Part shown: positions 1 through 11,600 of the stretch, one piece after another
Layout of the letters: each line of letters opens with the position of its first letter
How positions within the stretch are numbered: the first letter of the stretch is position 1
Assembly: GCA_021292165.1 (NCBI GenBank)
Contig: CM037876.1
Span: forward strand, 111,543,379-111,607,378
DNA: 64,000 nucleotides
Source of the DNA: Shinisaurus crocodilurus
Lineage: Eukaryota > Chordata > Lepidosauria > Squamata > Shinisauridae
Reading direction: 5' to 3'
Notes under the pieces: model-generated
The model's input: the letters and a program-made list of their open reading frames with translations, nothing else
What the model was told of the DNA's origin: nothing
Databases searched by the model: none
Position numbers and translations under genes: made by a program

Positions 1-48
1 TGCAAAATTGCAGCTAAGCTAAAACTGCAAGCTTAGCTGCAATTTTGC
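1..48. repeat. Short perfect hairpin at window edge
   Basis: Two 19-base arms (GCAAAATTGCAGCTAAGCT and its reverse complement) are separated by 8 bases. The repeat may be the tip of a palindromic non-autonomous element cut by the window start. No family was identified. Confidence 0.6.
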
Positions 49-553
49 CCATGGCATGGCCCCTTTAAATGTAGCTCTTTCTAGGCTTGAACAGCTCCAC
101 TGAGAGACAGATGCTGGGAGGATGTGTGAGTGCGTGCACATACGCTATACCTGCTGAAAAGGAGGCTGCACCTGGTGGCCTAGCCAGAGAGAAGGAGAGG
201 TGAATGAGGGAATTTATCACATGATTCCTATCTTTACATTGCCAAAGATTTTATTTCCTAAGGAAATGCAAGAAACTTCCCCTTCTCTCTGAAGCTCCAT
301 GTTTGGGGGTGTGGGGCTGGGTAAACTTGAATTTGTGCCAATCCTGACCATTTTAAAACAAAAAGAAATTGCCCTGCAAGCACTGACTCCCCCCCCACCG
401 AAAAACACCAGATATCAACAATTAAGGGTTTAAGTAAGGGGGAAATATATATATTTAAAAAGCCACTTATAAAATATTATAAAATAATATATAATAATGT
501 AATAATTATAATATATAAGATTTTGTGTGTTTCCTCTAATAACTTTTGTACCT

Positions 554-650
554 GACCATGCCCTTTGGTTGCCTGGCCATACCCTTGGCCACGCCCTCAT
601 GTTGCCTGGTCACGCCCCTTGATCACACCTTCATGTTGCTTAACCATACC
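554..650 (+). repeat. Degenerate short tandem repeat, unit about 30 bp
   Basis: Three or so diverged units contain 'cctggccacgcccttgatgttg'-like text with variants of 'ccatgccc', 'ccacgccc' and 'tcacgcccc'. This makes an open frame across the region that is unlikely to be a gene. Confidence 0.4.
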
Positions 651-2228
651 TCTTACAAATTCACATGTGTCCCTATTTTCATCTCTGAAATGTTGGAGGG
701 CTGCTCACGTACCCACTCCCTACTAGTCCCCCGGGCTGCTCCCTCGCACCCACCAGCTTCCGTTCCCCTTTTCCCTGGCTGGCTGGGCACACTTCAAAAT
801 GCAGCACTGTGCTCCACCCACCCACCCACCATTTTTATTTTCTCAGAATGCCTCTGCAACCCACATGGGGCCCAAAGGCATTCTTGGAAACAAAGGTGGC
901 ACTGGAGAGTGACCAGCCTCCCAGTTTTGGTTTGTTTTAATTTTAAAAATATTTTAAAAAATAAAACAAACAACGAGGGGCAGGGAGCCTGGTGGGCACC
1001 AAGATAATGTTGGAGGCCCCAGCAATAAGGGATGAATTTGGAAACAGGCCACCATGAACTGTAGTGGTTTATCAAGCACCTGACCTTTCCTCTAGTGAAG
1101 TTGCTGAAGTTTTAATCTATATTAGCAATTGGGTGCCATTTCCTCCAATAGTTCTTCTCCAGCTTGGAATTGTCAAATAGGATTCTGCACATGTGCAGTC
1201 AGCATTTAGCTAGGGATGAACAAATCTGTCTCCTTTTGCAAAAGGAGAGCGAAAGGAGAGTTTGCCCATTATTCCATTCCATTGTCTCCCAATGATAATC
1301 TTTGATTTAAAAAACAAAGCAAAAACCTACCACCATCATAATATTTTTCCATGGGAATTATGACTCAGAGTATATTGTTTTTAGTTTTATTTTTCATGCC
1401 GGCAGAATGGATTATGTTCAGGAATCTTCTTAGACCCTTTCTCTCTCCATATTCCTTTCCCCCTCTAACTTGTGCATATTGTCTGTTATTGCCTGCATTT
1501 CTAGATGTATAAGGAGACATTACAGCATTCAAAGTAATATAAAAGCCAATGGACAACAATGTTCCACTCCGAGACCCACTAAAGGGCAAGCAGAGCAGGT
1601 AGAGAACTCAAATTTGTAAAGCATCCTTACATCAGTCAGCTTGCTGCTTTGTAGGCACACACGCCAAGGTTATTTAATGTTAACCTCATATGCTCAGTGA
1701 AACTCGCCTTGATTGCTTTAAACTACATGACCAGACAAGTTGACCAAGCAGCCTTTTGTTTGGTGAGTATCTTCTCTATTTGAGTCAATTCCCTTGATTT
1801 GTTTCTTGCAAACATTGCATGCAGTTGGTGTCCTCCATCCATACTTAAAACTCTCTTGTTCCCAACAAGTGTGTGTGTTTTGCTGTGTGGGTTTGAATTT
1901 CCAGCAATTCTCCTTTTCCAACATGGCTGCTGCTGTGGAGTAGGTGCAGGGCAAGTGAAACCCAACTACAATTCCAGAAGGGCAAAGAGATAATGAATGG
2001 GTGCATGCCATTATCAGTACACATGCATCAACATAATAAGCTAGGAAAGGACTCCTGTAAAAACAGGTGAGCTTTTTTCTGAACACTCACCATGAAACTT
2101 CCTAAATACTGAACCAATTCCAAACTGAGGCAAGAAAAGATTATCCATCACTAATTTGAGCTGTTGTGGGTTGTGCAAGCCTAGAGATTATTGTAGTTCA
2201 GAATTAGACTAGGTGTTGTTGTTGTTTT

Positions 2229-2229
2229 A

Positions 2230-2261
<32 letters not shown>

Positions 2262-2262
2262 G
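2229..2262. repeat. (AAAG)n microsatellite
   Basis: About eight uninterrupted AAAG units. Confidence 0.9.
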
Positions 2263-3852
2263 AACACAGAGAAGCATCCTCTTCCTCATTATCAACAACC
2301 TTCCCACATGACTTGGTTATATAACTGTGTCACCTTCCACAGTGGTTAATGCAATAGGGGAAACGTTTTCCTGGCACTTGACCCAGGAGCAGCTGAACTA
2401 TATTTTCCACCAGAGACTCAACCGAAATGCACTCTCACTAGAAAACAGCAGGAAGGGTTGGAGTGTTTCTTATGCTCAGCAAAGTATGATTTATTTACAG
2501 TATTTTTACTCTGCAGTTCAGCCAAAACGGCTCCTAAAATAGCTTACGAAAATCAATCATAAGACATTCCCTGCCCTCAGGCTTCCGACAGAGAAGACAC
2601 AAGACAAAAAGAAAAGAGATTTGGGATGGGGAGCAAACCCAGGCACTACTTTTCAAGTCATTACGTCCTTATGATAGAAATGGTAAGGAGAGAGGAAGCA
2701 AAAAAGATCTGGCCTCTCAACTAAGCCAATGGTGTAGCCCTGCTTCTCATCTCTCTCTCTGCTGCAGTCTAATGGAATAAGTAAGGCAGAGAGCTAAACT
2801 ACCTTGTGTGTACACCCTTCAATCTCGTTGCAGGCCCCATGAAGGACTCTAGTCCTTAATCGAGTCTCTGGACCTCTTGTAAGGTCCAACATAAATAAAT
2901 ATGGGGAGGGCTTGTTTCCGAACTAGCTAATCAAAACAATGCACCATCCTGTTTCATTTATATATGAAGGGAGAGCATGGCCTGCATAACACAAGACACT
3001 GGAAACAGACAATTTTTAAAGAGGTGAAGGTGACATTACAGAGCTATTGTTGCCCGTGGTTGTTCCACTATCAACTCTGGTCAGTTTTGCAGGTTTCTGT
3101 AATACCTCAAAAATCTGCAGAACTTGTTTGAGTGGAGATGACAGAGACAAAACATGAGCATGTCTGCTACAGACAACCATGTGTCTATCATACCATTTAA
3201 AATTACTAGCCTATCTCCAGTCTGAAACTTTGGTTCCCATGTGGTTTACCAGCTACCGGAAGATTTCTGGGGCATCAGTGGGGAGAAGGTATATGTGTAT
3301 GGTTTCCTACATCACCCCTGTGATAGCCAGAGCTGCAACTAGGAAACATGTTTATGGAGAATAAACAAGTTATGGAGGACAGGAGTAAGAGAGAAGCTAC
3401 TATTAGAAAATGAGTAAAACATGGTGGGTTGTTCATAGTTGTTCATACTAGGCTAATGATTTGTTCAAGTTTTTATTAACCTGTTAAACAAATATGTACA
3501 TTCTAAACTTGATACTCACATTTCCACATGTGAGCCCTATTCACATGTTACTTGCATGAAAAAGGGTAACCATGGTGAAAGTTGCAGCGGGGCCAGTGCA
3601 TTTAGCCCCCAACGTCACGCCACTCCTCCCATCCCCACTGTCACCCTAACTTCTGAAGCGAGGCGAGGAGGCTCATCTACTCATGGAGGTGCCTTGCACA
3701 ATTTAGAAACAAGTAGGAACCAAGTACGGAAATTAAGTTCCTTAATTAAATTAACTGAAAGTGACAGTTGATTTCAGATTATCGGGATTATATGTTCTCT
3801 CAGTTATTGTTTATGAGGAAGACTGCCCTCTGGTGGGAAACTGTCACATTCA

Positions 3853-3854
3853 GT

Positions 3855-3922
<68 letters not shown>
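3853..3922. repeat. (GT)n(GA)n compound microsatellite
   Basis: About 27 bases of alternating GT are followed directly by about 43 bases of alternating GA. The open frame running through it is an artefact of the dinucleotide repeats. Confidence 0.95.
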
Positions 3923-3925
<3 letters not shown>

Positions 3926-4129
3926 GGGGAGCTGTGACAAGAGTGTGCCTTGATGAGGGTGACTTAATGAAATCTTCCATTCTTAGGAGGTCCTGGAATT
4001 GTCATTCTGATTCACCATAATTATCTTCGATTCATTTCATGTAAGATGGCTAACTCAATTCTGAAGGGAATTGCCCAATGAACTCCAAGACTGCCCATGG
4101 GGAAATCTGGCAAACCCCCTTTCTTTCTG

Positions 4130-4360
4130 CCTTTAAGATTGCTTTGAAAGTGTTTTTATTCAGGAAGGCTTGTTACGATTAATGTTCAGTCTGTGTATGC
4201 TGACTGGCATGTATTGCTGTTTTTACTGTTATTGATATTTTTACTGTTTTTATAAGCTGCTTTGTGAGAAGACTTTCTAAAAGTCTTCTGCATATTTTAT
4301 GCAAGTCTACTATGCAAGTCCAATCCTATGCAAGTCTACTCAGAAGTAAAAACTGGAGGA
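4130..4360 (+). repeat. LINE tail and squamate-type short repeat fragments
   Basis: The text around 4135-4180 resembles the degenerate C-terminus of L2/CR1 LINE reverse transcriptase open frames (a lysine- and phenylalanine-rich stretch followed by 'rkac'). The segment around 4318-4360 carries 'caatcctatgcaagtctactcagaagtaa', written here as diverged text from a short repeat that recurs near 32240, 33210, 51700 and 52684. Family assignment is by pattern memory only. Confidence 0.35.
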
Positions 4361-5274
4361 TCTCACCTGTGATGGGGGTGATCTGCTCACCACCCCCTTT
4401 TCGCAAGCAAAGATCACTTATGGCTTTGCTTTCCCTTGATAGCTCGCCTTTTGACAGGTGTCAAGAGAGCGCAAAGTAAAAAATGGAGCTATTTGCAGCC
4501 ACTCTGGGTCAATGTCCATGGTTGGTTCCTGCCTGCACTTTGACAGCAGACACCTCCTAGGACATTGGCTAGGCGAAGCTTTCTATTTTGGACCCCTGAA
4601 AGTGCGCACTTCCGCAAGTCTGACAATTTTAAAAAAAAAAATGAAAAAGTTTGCACGAATTTCTTGCACTTAAGGGGGGGAAAGGGGGCGGCGAACCAGT
4701 GACATTCCCTCCAATGTGCCACTGGCTGTCAATGTGGAGATCGCAAAAAGTTTGTGATCGCAGGCGGGGGGACACTGAGCCGGTGACAATCACTCCACCA
4801 TGCCGCCGGCAAGCTCCTGGGCAAGCTCGGCACTCTTGCCAAGTGGCTTGCTCACCACTTCCCGCAACCCACGATGGTGTTGGTCACCTGGCTTCAGACA
4901 ACACAACAACCCATCGTGGGTACAACAACCCCATAAAACAAGCTATGCATTGTCAGGATGTTTTGTTGCACTCAAACAAGCCACCCTGCAGGAAATGATC
5001 CGGGTCCGTACAACACGACAACCCACCGTGGCTTGTCACCCACAGGGGGTTGTCATGTTGTGCAAACCCAGTCATTGTATGCTTACTTCACCATATCAGT
5101 GCTCTTCAGTCAGTGGCAGCAGCAACAACTGGACACAGAGCACATAAAGGTTTTTAAACCACCCAGGGCAGCTCCTTGAATTGCCTGGATTCTATTGCTG
5201 GCAGTTGTGGTTTTTCAAAATAAGGAATACTTGAACAATAAAGCTGTCAGAAAGTAAAATATCCAAACTATGTA

Positions 5275-5438
5275 GCTAAATGAGTTTAGAGTTTATTGCT
5301 TGGTTTGTTACAATGAATAACACTATCTAGAAGAACACTATCAAAATGCAAAAACAGAAAAGCCAATGAAAATTTGAATGGGATTGTAAATTTCGCCGCT
5401 AGATAAAAAGTTTCACATCCATTAGCTCCCAAACATAT
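5275..5438 (-). other. VWF: VWF 3' untranslated region (approximate end)
   Basis: This is the sequence between the stop codon (5439-5441) and the presumed cleavage site after the AATAAA at 5292-5297. It is AT-rich and carries no recognised repeat. The distal border is inferred from the poly(A) signal only. Confidence 0.6.
5292..5297 (-). promoter_or_regulatory. VWF: VWF poly(A) signal
   Basis: The minus strand reads AATAAA here, about 142 nt after the VWF stop codon. Human VWF also has a short 3' UTR of this order, so this is the likely 3' end signal of the transcript, with cleavage expected 10-30 nt further (about 5265-5285). Confidence 0.75.
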
Positions 5439-5627
5439 TTATGGCTTGCATTTCCGAGAGAGACATTCACACTGTCTGGCGTTAAAGACTTCATGCTGTA
5501 CTATGGAGCCATTGGCACAGCGGAGGGGCACTTGCATTGAATCTGTAATGGTAGCAGAACAACAGGTGCACTGATCTTCAATGCGGTTCACTGTAATGTT
5601 ATAAATGGCTTTGCTTCCACATTTGCC
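5439..5627 (-). CDS. VWF: VWF terminal coding exon (human exon 52 equivalent): CTCK domain
   Basis: The exon encodes 62 residues and a TAA stop. It starts at phase 0 after a CAG acceptor with [10 protein letters not shown] and ends RKCKP. It is the bulk of the C-terminal cystine knot that links two pro-VWF chains tail to tail in the endoplasmic reticulum. The DQCTCC cluster and the cysteine three residues from the end align with the human inter-chain cysteines 2771, 2773 and 2811. The NGS sequon of the human CTCK is kept (CANGSIV), and an extra NIT sequon is present at AIYNITV, where human has a non-glycosylated sequence. The frame is intact. Similarity to human VWF is clear over the whole exon, and mucin CTCK domains are less similar by eye. 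Confidence 0.97.
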   Translation of the reverse strand, partial: GKCGSKAIYNITVNRIEDQCTCCSATITDSMQVPLRCANGSIVQHEVFNARQCECLSRKCKP

Positions 5628-8600
5628 CTGGAAGTGAAATAAGAAATAGTTGATACCTGTGTGACATTATTTACATCCTAAAATCTTGATGCTGCCATGA
5701 GGGCTGCTCAAACAGTTTCAGGGAAAGGTATTATGTAAAAGGTATGGTGCAGACATAAGATCAGCTCTCTGCAAACCATGGCTTGCAAATTGGAATCCAG
5801 CTTCAACACCTTAACTTTCTCCTCTTGCTGTCTCTCTCCCAAACATTCTCCCTCCTCTTCCCTGATGTGCCTTAACCATTTGCATTACATCATGTGCAAT
5901 AGTAACGATCATGGCTCTCCTGTCTTCAAACCAGCATCAAACCCTTGTTTCAACCTTCATTAAGAGGGGAACCCTGATTCACAATGTGCATTCGTTATTT
6001 GTGTGAACAGTTGCTGATCCATGGAGTCCCCCCTTGTTAGGTAGTTTTTCTATTAAAAATATGCTCAATATTAGGTAACTGGTATGTAATTACATAACAA
6101 CATGAAGAAATAGTAAAGCAGTGCATAAAAAAGATACAACATGAGGTTAAAAAAAGAAAAAGAGGAGGGGCAATAGATCAAGTAGCAATCTTCAGTACTT
6201 AGTTGTAACTTGTAATGGCCTTGTCAATAATTTCCTAGAAAAGCTTAGGGGCTGACATGGAAAAAGCTAGTGATTAACAGGCCTCTTAATAGACTTTTAA
6301 TTTTTAATATAATTGGCTGAATGCCTTCTATGCTATGCTTGCAGAAATCCAGACTAATCCTGCACTTATAGAAGCTATTAAATCTTTATTAACTTGCTAT
6401 AAAGAACTGATACACCAAACGTGACTATGTATAAAAATGGCCATGAACCATAAGGGCAGGGCCCATATTTCATTGATGAACCAAATGCTTTGCATGCAAA
6501 AAGTCCCAGGTGCAATCCTTGGTATCTCTAGTTCAAATGGATCTAAGTTAGCAACTTACAAAGAAGATCCTTGCCTGACGCCTTGGGCATCGTTCTCAAT
6601 ACTACTTCTTCACCAAAACAAGAACTCTGATAGAAAAGGTACAGATGTGGCCAACAGGACTGCAGGTTGGATTGGCCCCAATCTAGAAATGTGTGGGGGG
6701 GGGTGCCTAACACGAATGCAAATCCCAATGGTTATTAAAAAATGAAAAAGGTGATTTTAAGTTAAAAAAAACAAAAACTGGCAGGAGAGGAGATGATTGA
6801 TTATTACTTTCCCTAATGGCTGCTTTTCCATTTCAGCTGCTGTCTCTCCCCACCCCATGGTGTTTACACTCAGAAAATACTGCATCCCCTCCCGAGCTGC
6901 TTTTCTTTAAATAAAGTGACCATTGGGGCTTCGTTACAAGGCTCTTGAGTGTAATGTGTAGTCTGCCCCTGAAGTATGTGCACACACACAGCTTGCCTTC
7001 TTGCCTTTGCATATTTTAAGAAGCCATGGATGGTGGGGGGGGGGGCATTTGGAAAGCAAGAGAGATGGGGGCTGCTGTTCCAAAAAGAAAGCAAAAGGCT
7101 CCCCTTGCACTGCAGGCTTATGGAGGCCTGCCCTGTGGAATTTGTTGCCATGGTAAGCCAAGATATGTCATGCATTGTTTTTAAAAAAGATTCCCTACTT
7201 CGCCTTCATAGACTTGAGTGCATAAAATAATGAAGCTTACCTCACAGTAGTGGATATTCAGCTGGTTTTCATTCACACAATCATCCACTTCCACATATTC
7301 CAGCCTGCCTGTGACTTCTTTGCATTCTGGCTCTACACCTAAGAGAGCAAGAAGGAAGGCAAGTTCAACTACAGCATTCGTAGAAAGAGACATGTGTGCT
7401 ACTCTGTACTGCAGATCACAACTGTAAGCCATCTGTTGTTTTTTGTTACAAACCTGCAGCATAGTATTGGACCACAAGCTGCTAACAAGACGTCTAAGCG
7501 GAAGATACTAGACACAGTTTCACATGGTAGTGGGTGGATTTACATGACCAATTATTGTGGTGATTATCACATGAGCAGCTTTTCCTCATGAGCTGGTAGA
7601 GTCATCATCGTCCACCTCCTCCTCTGATGCTGTGCTAGGTAATCAGCTGACCTACAGAAGCATTACCTGAGTTGCACATGACCCAGCCAGTTGGTCAACT
7701 GGCCTTCAGAAGCATGATGTGGGGATGAGGAGGGCTGGCCATCACTAGAAAAAATGGCTGTTGACATTGCTCTGCCAGAAAAAAAAATGCAGAGCCCTAG
7801 GAAATCCTGCTTTCCTGTTGAAGGCAGGATAAGAATTTGGAGGGGATTCTTCCACCAGATAAGGCAGAGTTAGTTTCAAGTACTGCTTTCAGACACAATT
7901 GAACCTTTACAGGATATCCACCTCCTTCAAAGGAAAACATCTGGGATGCCACCGCCAATCCGATTAAATGGCAGTGCAAGTAAATGAGGAGATGGTCTGT
8001 CAGGCCAAAGAAGAGGGGGAAAGACACAAAGAAGAACAATGAAAATACATTAAGAGTGCTGAAAATTGCCCCAAACAGGAGGAACTCTAATATTAAATAT
8101 GAGGGATTCCAGTAGGGTGGCTGAATCAATCTATTTCAACTCCATATATACATCACTTCCATATGTGTTCACCCATCTGTTTTGTCCCATTTCCACATTA
8201 AACTGCAATTTTTTAAAAAATGCAGGAAAAATTGCATTTAAATATGTATTTTCACACATATTTTCTTTCGAAATACACATTTCTAAACAGATTTTCTTTC
8301 AAAATATGTATTTCTACATGTATTTTTAAAAATCAAAATATGCATTTTAAAACATTTTTATTATTTGCCTCTGCAAAAGGGGGGATTTCTGTCAATATTC
8401 AGGGGGCAGGAAATTCTTGTGTGTGGGAGGGGGTGTCTTACCTTTATTTCAAAAATGAAGTGCTGAGAGGCTTTTTTATTTAAAGTCTTTCTTAACTTTA
8501 AATAAGCCAAGCTGCCACCAATTCATACTTGGTGAACCAACATGCAATTATCCTTCAGAATGTGCATTTTTCTGAATTTTACAATTAAAAAATGTATACA

Positions 8601-11600
8601 AAATGCATATATTTGGGGAGTGTGTGCACAAAAATGTGTAAATTGGTGAAATAATGTACAGTTGCTTGCAAAAAATGTGTACGTACGTATATTAGGGGAA
8701 ATTGTGTACAAAATGTATACATTAGGAGAAACGCATACGAAAATGCATACAAATGTGTACTTAAAAATCACCAACATGTGGAAATAGGAATGAATTTAAG
8801 ATTAGAAAAATGAGAAACTGAGAGAAACCAAAATGGTCAGATTTGTCCATCCCTAGTTCACAAATGCATTTAGTTTCATTTTCTTTACTATATTTACCCT
8901 GCAGATTACATTCGTGCACCTATGTTCACAGCGCTTTTATATACTTTTCTGACATCCCCAAATTAGCAGCTGTATATTCTTCTTGTATGATAATAGCTCC
9001 ACCTTTTGTAGGGCTTCATGGTTCATGTTGCGGTGTGTGTGTGTGTTCTGGCTGTTGGACTACAGATGCCAGCTCTGCTTTTAATGATTTCAACACTTTG
9101 ATAAAACTTGTCTGAGCAGAATGGAGACACCAAGAGCTACAATAGTTGATACAAATGCTGCTGCAAAATAACTGTCATCGGACTGTCACCATTATCCTCA
9201 TCTTTTATTTGTGCCTGCCAGAGAGATGTGTGATCCAACAGGGCTCTGGCTGATTACCTGTTTTCAGTGTACAAGATAGATCAAAATATAAAGTGATTTC
9301 TACGGTGCTTATGGTATGTGAACATTTTAAAAGAAATACCTTAAGACTGAGAGAGAAGAAAGGATACAGATCAACCATGGCACTGATCTACTGCTTTCAG
9401 GATCCAATAAACAATCAAAATTCACCTACAAGGGACCAAATCTATCTTACTTGCCCTATTGGACAACACTTTTGGTACAGCCTTGTAGCCAGGGTGGGGC
9501 AAATGGGTGCACTGCCCCCAACCCTAGAGCTGTGCTTGTCCCACACCTGGGATTTTTAAAATTTTCTTTTAATTGTGACATGACAGACAATGATAGCCTC
9601 CATTTAAAGAATGAGAGCTTGTTTTAAGAATAGGAGCAATTTCAGAATAGGAATCAGATGCTCTGAAAAATTCAGTAAATAAGGCAGGGCTAAGGATGTG
9701 TGAGGATTTTGTTCGCGGGGTGGATGTCTGGAGAACTCGCCGGGCTCGGAAACCTCCCCCTGAACTCCGTCCCACATACCTGCTTCCCCGGCTCGACTCA
9801 CATTCTCCCAAGTCAAATCAGGGAAACGACATCTGGGTTCCCGGCGGGCCACTTTTTACATAGAAAATGGCATAAGATACGCCAAAAACAGATGCAATTT
9901 GCGCAAGTTACACAAATTGCAGCCACTTTTAAAGTGGCCCACCGGGAACCCAGAAGCTCGCCAAGCAGCTCGGAGCACATCTGAGATGTTCCAAATCTCC
10001 TCATATATTCAACTAAAATGTCCAAACAAAACTAGAAAAAACATCATGCCCAGATTCTTTTTTCAGGATTGAGGCTATACTAAATATTTTCTTGTTTTGA
10101 TATTCAACGTGACAGTCACACATTTGCTTCAGCCCTGCCAATTCATCAGATATTCATGTTGTTTCACTGTGATTTGGTGGCCTTTTATTCCCTTTGCAGT
10201 TGCTGCTTCTTAACCCTGTCGTCATAAACCTCATTTTCCCAATGCTGCCATTTAATCCTATTGGTTGTGACCTATGCGGTTTTAAATGCCAGTGTGGGGA
10301 AAAGAGGCCAAGGACAGTAAAAATGGCACGGACAATAATACAGGGACCCCACAAATGTGTTCACTGGTGCCTAAAATGGCTGAAAAGAGAAGGCCCTTTT
10401 CAGCACTCGCAGACATAAACATGAAAAGAGATAAATAGTTTTGACTTAGCCCTAGAACTGACATATTTGTACTGAAAGCAACTTTTGCAGCTCTGTTCTC
10501 CCCCCCGCCCTGGATTTTTGTCTCAATTTTCCCTGGACTTCCCCAATCTGGGTTAGTAGTAAACAAGATCTGTCCAGGCAGAAACTGGATACTGGCCACA
10601 TTTGGGGGGTTCTGAGGTATTCAGTATCATCCTAGCAAATGTACATCATTAGTAGTAGATGAAACAGGGAGGCTGCATTGTTGGGACTTTTTTTTTCCTT
10701 TATAGTTTTATTTTCTGCAGTATTTTTCTCGCTTAAATAAAAGTCTCTCTGAGCTTTTTAAATAGTTTGTTCACATCTGTTTTATGTAAAGGTTAATTGA
10801 CGATTTTCAATAATAGCCCCTGTGCTTTAATCCTTGTAGAGAGGTAAAAGCTCTCTTAATTAAATTGACCCGTGTGAGCACTATTCAGTGATAGTCTATT
10901 ATCTCAAGAGCTTCACTGACTTTTATTTCTTAAAACCGGAACTTGCTGATATATGGACAGGCAACAGCAAGAAATGATCTTGGAGCTGGCTTCCCCAAAC
11001 TGGGGTTTTGTTACAGCAATTACTGTGGCTACGTATGGATGGATCCCATCTTTTATTTATTGGCACATGAACAGAACAAAAAGAAAGAGGAGAGAGAGAG
11101 AATGGAGGGCGAAGAGGTGCTGACATTTTGACCTTCAAATGAAGGATAGTTTTCAGTACTAAACAAATTCTATAATTATCCACCATATAATTTGGCAACC
11201 TAAGCCTTCATTTAGGGTCATGTTGAAGAATTAGCTTGGGGACTGATCCAGAAAAAAAAAGTATTCCAGGGGGAAAACAACACTTTATGCAGTGTTTCCC
11301 AAGACTTCTTGTCTGTGAGACACATTTTCTTTCTGAATTAAAACTGGAGGCACACTTCACTGTGATACCACCAAAGCTATATTCTTATGTAGAGGAGCCC
11401 ACCCACTGATCTGGGTGTGCTTCCTGGTTGGAGCGAGACAAGCCCAGAGCAGTGACTCATGCAGCCTCAACTGTGGGTACATGCTGAATGAATGAATGAA
11501 TGAATGAATATATTTATTACGGTCAACAACCAGCTCCCAATAATAAAACAGTATCAAATAAACAGAACATATAACATACAAAGCACCATTACATCAACAA

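Larger units (their letters stand above)
49..5270. other. Intergenic sequence downstream of VWF
   Basis: I see no coding exon, RNA gene or full-length mobile element here. The stretch holds simple repeats, short degenerate repeat fragments and a GC-rich patch near 4670-5060 with alternating 'caacccacgatgg' and 'gtggcttg' motifs in both orientations. In mammals the next gene downstream of VWF is ANO2, but nothing here resembles an anoctamin exon. Open frames are short and lack splice-bounded similarity to any family I know. Confidence 0.6.

Noticed and set aside
1718..2086. 122-codon minus-strand frame downstream of VWF
   Set aside because: It has no domain, no promoter or splice support and an overlapping frame of similar length; likely chance.
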